Origin: Streptomyces sp. AC1-42W
GTDB lineage: Bacteria > Actinomycetota > Actinomycetes > Streptomycetales > Streptomycetaceae
Reading direction: 5' to 3'
NCBI RefSeq assembly: GCF_003248355.1
Contig: NZ_QKWY01000002.1
Span: 558,001-622,000 of the forward strand
Length of the DNA: 64,000 bases
The position numbers and the translations under genes were made by a program. Below, piece by piece: positions 57,781 to 64,000 of the stretch. Below the pieces are notes generated by a model, which worked only from the letters and a program-made list of their open reading frames with translations, did no database searches and was not told the origin of the DNA. The stretch's first letter is position 1; each line of letters starts with the position of its first letter.

Positions 57781-59754
57781 ATGATCACCAGCCTGCTCGT
57801 CGCCAACCGGGGCGAGATCGCCTGCCGGATCTTCCGCACCTGCCGGGCCCTCGGCATCGCCACCGTCGCCGTGTACTCGGACGCCGACGCCGGGGCGCTG
57901 CACGTCCGGGAGGCCGACACCGCCGTACGGCTGCCGGGCGCGGCCCCCGCCGACACCTATCTGCGCGGCGACCTCGTCGTGGCCGCCGCGCTCGCGGCCG
58001 GGGCGGACGCCGTGCACCCCGGCTACGGCTTCCTCTCCGAGAACGCCGGATTCGCCGCCGCCGTCCAGGACGCCGGGCTGCGCTGGATCGGGCCGCCCGC
58101 CGAGGCGATCGAGCTCATGGCGTCCAAGACCCGCGCCAAGGAGCTGATGGCCGCCGCCGGAGTACCGCTCCTGGCGCCCGTCGACCCGGCCGCCGCGACC
58201 GCCGGCGACCTGCCGCTGCTGCTCAAGGCGGCGGCCGGCGGCGGAGGCCGCGGGATGCGGATCGTACGGGAACCGGCCGCGCTGGCCGCGGAGTTGACGG
58301 CCGCCCGCGCGGAGGCGCTGTCCGCGTTCGGGGACGGCGAGGTGTTCGCCGAGCCGTACGTGGAGCGCGGCCGGCACGTCGAGGTCCAGGTGATGGCCGA
58401 CGCGCACGGCGGCGTCTGGGCGCTCGGCACCCGCGACTGCTCGCTCCAGCGCCGCCACCAGAAGGTCATCGAGGAGGCCCCCGCGCCCGGCCTGTCCGAC
58501 GAGCTGCGCGAGCGGCTGCACGAGGCCGCGGTGGCCGCCGCCCGCGCCGTCGACTACCGGGGCGCCGGAACCGTGGAGTTCCTGGTCACGGCGGACGGCC
58601 GGCCGTACTTCCTGGAGATGAACACCCGCCTCCAGGTCGAGCACCCCGTCACCGAGGAGGTGTACGGCCTCGACCTCGTCGCGCTCCAGCTCCGCGTCGC
58701 CGAGGGCGCGCCGCTGCCGTCCCCCGCACCCCCGCCGCCCGCCGGGCACGCCGTGGAGGCCCGGCTGTACGCGGAGGACCCGGCCAGGGACTGGCAGCCG
58801 CAGACCGGGACGCTGCACGCGCTCGCGGTGCCGGACGAGCCGGGGCTGCGGCTGGACACCGGATACACCGGGGGCGACACGATCGGCGTCCACTACGACC
58901 CGATGCTCGCCAAGGTGATCGCGCACGCCGGGACGCGCGCCGAGGCCGTACGGCTGCTCGCCCGCGCCCTGGAGCGGGCCCGCGTCCACGGCCCGGTCAC
59001 CAACCGCGACCTCCTCGTCCGCTCCCTGCGCCACCCGGACTTCGCGGACGCCCGCCCGGACACCGGCTTCTACGATCGCAACCTGCCAGGGCTGACGGAG
59101 GTGGCCGACACGGTCGCCGTCCGGCTCGCCGCCACCGCGGCCGCCGTGGGCGAGGCGGCGCGCAACGCCACGGACACCACCGCGGGCGGCTTCGCCCGGT
59201 TCGGCGCCTGGCGCAACCTCCCCTCGCAGCCCCAGCTCCGCCGCTACCGGGCCGAACCGGACGGCGCCGAGCACGAGATCGCGTACCGGCGGACCCGGGA
59301 CGGGCTGAGGGTGGAGGGCGGCGGGGGCGTCGAGGACGTCCGCGTGGTCGCCGCCGGCCGCGCCCGCGTCACCCTCGAACACGGCGGGGTCACCCGCCAC
59401 TACGACGTACTCGCCCGCGACGGCAGGGTGTACGTGGACACCGCGTCCGGCGCGTACACCCTCACCGCCCTGCCGCGCTTCACCGACCCCGCCGACCGCA
59501 CCGAACCCGGCTCCCTGCTCGCCCCCATGCCCGGCACGGTCGTCCGCCTCGCGGACGGCCTCGCGGAGGGGGCCGCCGTGGCCGCCGGGCAGCCGCTGAT
59601 CTGGCTGGAGGCGATGAAGATGGAGCACCGCGTCCTCGCCCCCGCCGCCGGCACGCTCACCGCCCTGCACGCCGCGCCCGGCCAGCAGGTGGAGGTGGGC
59701 GCCCTGCTCGCCGTCGTCACGGAATCCGCAGACCCCGCTGAGGAGCACGCATGA
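57781..59754 (+). CDS. Acyl-CoA carboxylase alpha (biotin carboxylase plus BCCP) subunit
   Basis: 657 residues. ATP-grasp biotin carboxylase (VANRGEIACRIFRTCRALGI, VHPGYGFLSENAGFA, LKAAAGGGGRGMRIV, LQRRHQKVIEEAPAP, EMNTRLQVEHPVTEEVYGLD) and a C-terminal biotinyl domain with the carrier lysine in LEAMKMEHRVLAP. It carboxylates biotin at the expense of ATP for the beta subunit. Coupled to the next gene by ATGA. Confidence 0.96.
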   Translation: MITSLLVANRGEIACRIFRTCRALGIATVAVYSDADAGALHVREADTAVRLPGAAPADTYLRGDLVVAAALAAGADAVHPGYGFLSENAGFAAAVQDAGLRWIGPPAEAIELMASKTRAKELMAAAGVPLLAPVDPAAATAGDLPLLLKAAAGGGGRGMRIVREPAALAAELTAARAEALSAFGDGEVFAEPYVERGRHVEVQVMADAHGGVWALGTRDCSLQRRHQKVIEEAPAPGLSDELRERLHEAAVAAARAVDYRGAGTVEFLVTADGRPYFLEMNTRLQVEHPVTEEVYGLDLVALQLRVAEGAPLPSPAPPPPAGHAVEARLYAEDPARDWQPQTGTLHALAVPDEPGLRLDTGYTGGDTIGVHYDPMLAKVIAHAGTRAEAVRLLARALERARVHGPVTNRDLLVRSLRHPDFADARPDTGFYDRNLPGLTEVADTVAVRLAATAAAVGEAARNATDTTAGGFARFGAWRNLPSQPQLRRYRAEPDGAEHEIAYRRTRDGLRVEGGGGVEDVRVVAAGRARVTLEHGGVTRHYDVLARDGRVYVDTASGAYTLTALPRFTDPADRTEPGSLLAPMPGTVVRLADGLAEGAAVAAGQPLIWLEAMKMEHRVLAPAAGTLTALHAAPGQQVEVGALLAVVTESADPAEEHA

Positions 59755-60917
59755 GCACGAGTACCATCCTCGAAACCGAAGAGCACCAGGCCCTGCGCGC
59801 CGCCGTCGCCGCCCTCGGCAAGCGGTACGGGCGGGAGTACATGACCGGCCTCGTCAGCGGGGGCGGCCACCCGCGCGAGCTGTGGGCGGACGCCGCGAAG
59901 GCCGGCTTCCTCGGCGTGAACCTCCCCGAGGAGTACGGCGGCGGGGGCGCCGGAATGGCGGAACTGTCCATCGTGCTGGAGGAGTTGGGCGCGTCCGGCT
60001 CGCCGCTCCTGATGATGATCGTGTCGCCCGCCATCTGCGGCACGGTGATAGCCCGCTTCGGCACCGACGAACAGAAGCGGCAGTGGCTGCCCGGCCTCGC
60101 GGACGGCAGCCTGACCATGGCCTTCGGCATCACCGAGCCGGACGCCGGCTCCAACTCCCACCGCATCACCACGACCGCCCGCCGCGACGGCGACCACTGG
60201 CTGCTCACCGGCCGCAAGGTCTTCGTCTCCGGCGTGGACATCGCGGACGCCACCCTGATCGTCGGCCGCACCGAGGACGCGCGGACCGGCAAGCTCAAGG
60301 CGTGCCTGTTCATCGTCCCCCGCGACACCCCCGGCTTCCAGCGGTCCCCGATCGACATGGAGGTCCAGGCACCCGAGAAGCAGTTCGAACTCGTCCTGGA
60401 CGACGTACGGCTGCCCGCCGACGCACTGGTGGGCGACGAGGACGCGGGGCTGCTCCAGCTGTTCGCCGGGCTCAACCCCGAACGCATCATGACCGCGGCC
60501 TTCGGCATCGGCATGGGCCGCTACGCGCTCGGCCGGGCGGTCGAGTACGCGAAGACGCGCCAGGTCTGGAAGGAGCCCATCGGCGCCCACCAGGCCATCG
60601 CCCACCCGCTGGCCCAGGCCCACATCGAACTCGAACTCGCCCGCCTGATGATGCAGAAGGCCGCCCGCCTGTACGACGCGGGCGACGACCTCGGCGCGGG
60701 CGAGGCCGCGAACATGGCGAAGTACGCGGCGGGCGAGGCGTGCGTACGCGCGGTGGACCAGGCGGTGCACACGCTGGGCGGCAACGGCCTCACCCGCGAA
60801 TACGGGCTCGCCTCGCTGATCACGGGGGCGCGGGTCGCCCGGATCGCGCCGGTGAGCAGGGAAATGATCCTGAACTACGTGTCGCACCAGACGCTGGGGC
60901 TCCCGAAGTCGTACTGA
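59751..60917 (+). CDS. Acyl-CoA dehydrogenase
   Basis: 388 residues: N-terminal helical domain, FAD-binding MAFGITEPDAGSNSHRITTT, the middle beta domain, and C-terminal helices (LGGNGLTREYGLASLITGAR, PVSREMILNYVSHQTLGLPK). It should oxidise the branched acyl-CoA to the enoyl-CoA that is carboxylated by the two previous subunits. The start overlaps the alpha subunit stop. Confidence 0.95.
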   Translation: MSTSTILETEEHQALRAAVAALGKRYGREYMTGLVSGGGHPRELWADAAKAGFLGVNLPEEYGGGGAGMAELSIVLEELGASGSPLLMMIVSPAICGTVIARFGTDEQKRQWLPGLADGSLTMAFGITEPDAGSNSHRITTTARRDGDHWLLTGRKVFVSGVDIADATLIVGRTEDARTGKLKACLFIVPRDTPGFQRSPIDMEVQAPEKQFELVLDDVRLPADALVGDEDAGLLQLFAGLNPERIMTAAFGIGMGRYALGRAVEYAKTRQVWKEPIGAHQAIAHPLAQAHIELELARLMMQKAARLYDAGDDLGAGEAANMAKYAAGEACVRAVDQAVHTLGGNGLTREYGLASLITGARVARIAPVSREMILNYVSHQTLGLPKSY

Positions 60918-60987
60918 GGGACACACACCGCTGTACGGGCGGCGGCGCCCCGCCGCCGCCCCACCCCGGAGCATCGAAGGGACCGAG

Positions 60988-62565
60988 ATGGCGCACGTGT
61001 TCCGCAGCGACTACCCCGACATCCAGCCGCTCGACGCCGCGATCCACGACGCGGTGCTCGGGCACGCCACCGAACGGTTCGGGGACACCGTCGCCCTGAT
61101 CGACGGTACGAACGACAGCAGCCGCCTCACCTACGCGCAGCTCGACGCCTTCCACCGCAGGATCGCCGCCGGGCTGGCCGCCGCCGGGGTCGTCAAGGGC
61201 GACGTGCTCGCCCTGCACAGCCCGAACACCATCGCCTACCCGGCCGTCTTCCACGCGGCGACCCGCGCGGGCGCCACGGTCACGACCGTGCACCCGCTGG
61301 CCACGGCCGAGGAGTTCGCCAAGCAGCTCCGCGACTCCGCCGCCCGCTGGATCGTCACCGTCTCCCCGCTCCTCGCGACCGCCCGCAGCGCCGCCGAACT
61401 CGCGGGCGGCGTCGAGGAGATCTTCGTCTGCGACCAGGCGGAGGGCCACCCCTCGATCCTGGACATGCTCACCACGACCGCCCCGGAACCGGTGGTGCCC
61501 GTGGACCCGGCCGAGGACATCGCGGCACTCCCGTACTCGTCGGGCACGACGGGCGCGCCGAAGGGGGTGATGCTGACGCACAGGTCGATGGCGACGAACC
61601 TGGAACAACTGAACCCCTTCGTACCGCTGGGCGAGGGGCATGTGATTCTGGCCGTCCTGCCCCTTTTTCACATCTACGGCCTGACGGCCCTGATGAACGC
61701 CCCCCTGAGACTGGGCGCCACGGTGGTGGTCCTGCCGCGCTTCGACCTGGAACAGTTCCTGGCGGCGATCGAGAAGCACCGGATCAACGGCCTGTACGTG
61801 GCCCCGCCGATCGTGCTGGCCCTGGCGAAGCACCCGGTGGTGGACCGGTACGACCTGTCCTCGCTGGAGTACATCGTCAGCGCCGCCGCCCCGCTGGACG
61901 CGGACCTGGCCACCGCCTGCTCCCGCCGCCTCGGCCTGCCCCCGGTGCGCCAGGCGTACGGCATGACGGAGCTGTCCCCCGGCACCCATGTGGTCCCGCT
62001 CTCCGCCGAGAACCCGCCACCGGGCGCGGTCGGCCGGCTGCTCCCCAGCACCGAGATGCGGATCGTGTCCCTGGACGACACCGGCGAGGACGCGGGGCCC
62101 GGCGAACCTGGCGAGATCCTGATCCGGGGCCCCCAGGTCATGAAGGGCTACCTGGGCCGCCCCGACGCCACCGCCGCGATGATCGACGCCGACGGCTGGG
62201 TGCACACGGGCGACATCGGCCGCGTCGACGAGGCGGGCTGGCTGTTCGTCGTGGACCGCGTGAAGGAGCTGATCAAGTACAAGGGCTACCAGGTCGCCCC
62301 CGCGGAGCTGGAAGCGCTGCTCCTGGCCCACGAGGACGTGACGGACGCGGCGGTGATCGGCGTCCAGGACTCCGAGGGCAACGAGATCCCGAAGGCGTAC
62401 GTGGTCCGAACCCCGGACACGTCCCTCACGGAGGCCGCCCTGATGGCGTGGGTCGCGGACCGGGTGGCCCCGTACAAGAAGATCCGCCGCCTGGAATTCA
62501 CGGACACGGTGCCGAGGGCAGCCTCGGGGAAGATATTGCGCCGGGAGCTACGGGACCGGGGGTGA
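60988..62565 (+). CDS. AMP-dependent acyl-CoA ligase (4-coumarate-CoA-ligase type)
   Basis: 525 residues with AMP-binding box YSSGTTGAPKGVMLTH, RQAYGMTELSPGTHV, the hinge VDRVKELIKYKGYQVAPAEL and the C-terminal catalytic lysine in PRAASGKILRRELRDRG. It activates the free acid (aryl or branched acyl) to the CoA ester, the entry step of the pathway. A 70-bp gap separates it from the dehydrogenase, so it may have its own promoter in addition. Confidence 0.94.
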   Translation: MAHVFRSDYPDIQPLDAAIHDAVLGHATERFGDTVALIDGTNDSSRLTYAQLDAFHRRIAAGLAAAGVVKGDVLALHSPNTIAYPAVFHAATRAGATVTTVHPLATAEEFAKQLRDSAARWIVTVSPLLATARSAAELAGGVEEIFVCDQAEGHPSILDMLTTTAPEPVVPVDPAEDIAALPYSSGTTGAPKGVMLTHRSMATNLEQLNPFVPLGEGHVILAVLPLFHIYGLTALMNAPLRLGATVVVLPRFDLEQFLAAIEKHRINGLYVAPPIVLALAKHPVVDRYDLSSLEYIVSAAAPLDADLATACSRRLGLPPVRQAYGMTELSPGTHVVPLSAENPPPGAVGRLLPSTEMRIVSLDDTGEDAGPGEPGEILIRGPQVMKGYLGRPDATAAMIDADGWVHTGDIGRVDEAGWLFVVDRVKELIKYKGYQVAPAELEALLLAHEDVTDAAVIGVQDSEGNEIPKAYVVRTPDTSLTEAALMAWVADRVAPYKKIRRLEFTDTVPRAASGKILRRELRDRG

Positions 62566-62577
62566 CGGGTTGCCTCG

Positions 62578-62626
62578 CCCGAGGGTGCGCCTTTGTAGCG
62601 CGTGGCGGAGGGGGCACACCCTCGGG
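62578..62626. terminator. Hairpin terminator of the acyl-CoA operon
   Basis: CCCGAGGGTG at 62578-62587 and its complement CACCCTCGGG at 62617-62626 form a 10-bp stem over a 29-nt loop, directly after the ligase stop and before the convergent gene at 62635. Confidence 0.6.
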
Positions 62627-62634
62627 GTGTGGGC

Positions 62635-64000
62635 TCATTCACCTGTCGGAACTAGCCACTCCGTTCCCGGATGACCCGTGACCCGCCCCTGCTTCAGCAG
62701 ATAGTCAAGAACATTTTCCATGTGGTCCGTCTGCTGTGCGCCGCGTCCGCCAAGCATGGCACCGGCAAGATGGACGATGTCGTCGGGCGTTACGTTTCCG
62801 CATACCCGAACGACCTCGAATACCATTTCTGCGTCAAAAGCGAATTTTATGTCAGCAGGAAGTGGCTGTTGTACCGGAGCTTGCCGAGTCTCCCAGATCG
62901 ACGTCTCGCGTGGAAGCGGCTTTCCGTTCGCGCCGAGAGCTATTTCCGTCCGGCTTAGAACGTGTACCATGAAATTCTCTAGGCCACGCCAGTCGTACCT
63001 GTCCCTCGGCAAGTCATCGCCATTACGTCGAGGGAAGTGCTCGGGAGCGTTGGACCGGACTTGGGCGACCGCCCTTCGCGCCAGTGTCCGCACGGTGAGC
63101 TCGGCAGATGAGTCCTGATTCTCCTGCGTGATCGCGATGATCCTGTCGTAGAGATCGTGTCGAACCTCTGGGTACGGCCCCAGCCGCAACTGCCGGAGGA
63201 CGTTGGCGAAGTGCCATGACCGGGTGTCGTTGACGGAAGCGGTTGGAACGGCCGAGGCGTGAGCCTGAGCGGGGATGCCGGCGGCGGCCGTCGTGGGCGT
63301 TGTCGCCGGATTGGCAGTGGCGGCTGTCGAAGCAACCGCGGTCACGGATCGTGTGGACGCGGGCGATGGGACCATGCCGCGGGAGGGGCCCGCGGGTTCC
63401 TGGAGAGCTACGCTGATGGTCGGTTCGGTTCCGAACTGGGCGATCATCCCCCGGCTCAGTGCCTCCTGCAGCAGTAGCGAGATGAGGCGATGAGTCCCCG
63501 CGAGCGGGTATCGATTCTTGTCGAATCGCGGCTCTTCCATGGTCAAGAGGGTGCGGAGCTCTGTCTTGTAGACGGGGCGCCGGGCACCCGACGGCGCTTG
63601 GGCCCGCTGGAGGGCTGTCCTGAGGGCCTTTAGCGCGTCTTCCAGCGGCATGAGCGCAACGGGCCAGGAGGAGCCTTGCGGTCCGACCCGACCGGGGACG
63701 TGGTCTCGGAGGCTGTACGTGTTGATCGGCTTGTCGAGTAGAGCCAGATCTCCTTGCTTGCCGAGAACCCGGTAATGGAACGAGTAGACGGTGAAAGCGG
63801 CGTCGTCGAACTCTGCGGAATAGTTCTTGATGAGATCCGCCACAGCCTGGGCGGCCTCCAGGTCACCCGGCAGGCCGACCAGCGTTCGGTTCTCCGTTCC
63901 GATGGGAAGTGAGCTGAACTCCTCTGCCTGGTCGGCCCGTGTTACGAGGGCCAGCTTGGCGAGCCCAGGATGCCTTGCGACGACAGAATCCGTGATGGCT
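62635..64000 (-). CDS. Partial protein with possible OST-HTH/LOTUS domain
   Basis: The frame is open from the right edge to a stop at 62635 (about 455 residues seen); the start lies outside. The first visible residues (LAKLALVTRADQAEEFSSLP) could be the end of a NYN/PIN-like domain. VYKTELRTLLTMEEPRFDKN followed by RYPLAGTHRLISLLLQEALS has the pattern of an OST-HTH/LOTUS domain. A Thr/Ala-rich linker (TAVASTAATANPATTPTTAA) follows, then another helical block, and a winged-helix-like end. LOTUS proteins bind RNA. The family is uncertain. Confidence 0.5.
   Translation of the reverse strand, partial: AITDSVVARHPGLAKLALVTRADQAEEFSSLPIGTENRTLVGLPGDLEAAQAVADLIKNYSAEFDDAAFTVYSFHYRVLGKQGDLALLDKPINTYSLRDHVPGRVGPQGSSWPVALMPLEDALKALRTALQRAQAPSGARRPVYKTELRTLLTMEEPRFDKNRYPLAGTHRLISLLLQEALSRGMIAQFGTEPTISVALQEPAGPSRGMVPSPASTRSVTAVASTAATANPATTPTTAAAGIPAQAHASAVPTASVNDTRSWHFANVLRQLRLGPYPEVRHDLYDRIIAITQENQDSSAELTVRTLARRAVAQVRSNAPEHFPRRNGDDLPRDRYDWRGLENFMVHVLSRTEIALGANGKPLPRETSIWETRQAPVQQPLPADIKFAFDAEMVFEVVRVCGNVTPDDIVHLAGAMLGGRGAQQTDHMENVLDYLLKQGRVTGHPGTEWLVPTGE

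Noticed and set aside
55660..59748. 1362-codon minus-strand open frame over the carboxylase genes
   Set aside because: Antisense shadow; plus-strand genes here have full family motifs and coupling.
1..64000. CRISPR arrays, rRNA, tRNA and prophage-like att sites
   Set aside because: No regularly spaced repeats, no rRNA or tRNA signature and no integrase seen in the window.

Overview
The window is high-GC actinobacterial chromosome, almost certainly Streptomyces. The signs are third-position G/C bias, many GTG starts, 4-nt stop/start overlaps (ATGA, GTGA), a conservon (roadblock/DUF742/GTPase/kinase set), an XRE-DUF397 pair, and leucine TTA codons confined to a few genes. No rRNA, tRNA or CRISPR array was seen. 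Housekeeping content is light (serC). Most of the window is accessory, regulatory or catabolic.

Layout. 1-2635: bacteriocin-like export locus on the minus strand (ABC-2 permease cut by the left edge, ATPase, small membrane protein, secreted cationic protein). 3095-8947: prolyl aminopeptidase, zinc-ribbon cupin, then a translationally coupled SRPBCC/DUF4166/TetR/EEP operon behind a promoter flanked by two near-identical operators, and a VOC protein. 8977-14431: a worn accessory stretch with Nudix, a deleted and frameshifted SAH-hydrolase-like pseudogene, a gene split by a 162-bp MITE with TA target duplication, a methyltransferase, and a glycosyltransferase with partner gene. 14556-19915: an unusual divergent locus of Nudix, nucleotidyltransferase and kinase facing histidine phosphatase, degenerate class I aminoacyl-tRNA-synthetase-like protein and GntR regulator. 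19955-25404: small enzymes and several HTH regulators.

25596-33498: a 2058-residue secreted RHS/YD-repeat protein ending in a probable zinc-metallopeptidase (HERVH) with an overlapping lipoprotein that may be its immunity protein, and divergently the truncated 5' end of another secreted repeat protein. 33575-40075: two-component system plus lipoprotein, divergent from a lipoprotein/adaptor/ATPase/permease MacB-like operon. 40112-44784: SGNH hydrolase, propeller protein, F420/FMN oxidoreductase, GNAT, Uma2 and serC. 44886-47902: conservon. 48193-53478: D-lactate dehydrogenase-type FAD/Fe-S protein, EamA exporter, and a SnoaL/XRE divergent pair over a palindromic operator. 53592-62565: a coupled acyl-CoA carboxylation operon (TIGR03084, AtuA-like, carboxyltransferase, biotin carboxylase, acyl-CoA dehydrogenase, acyl-CoA ligase). 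62635-64000: a partial protein with a possible OST-HTH domain.

The best candidates for undescribed biology are the kinase/nucleotidyltransferase/phosphatase/synthetase-like locus, the RHS metallopeptidase with its lipoprotein, and the secreted cationic protein with its exporter. All functions are read from motifs and context only.
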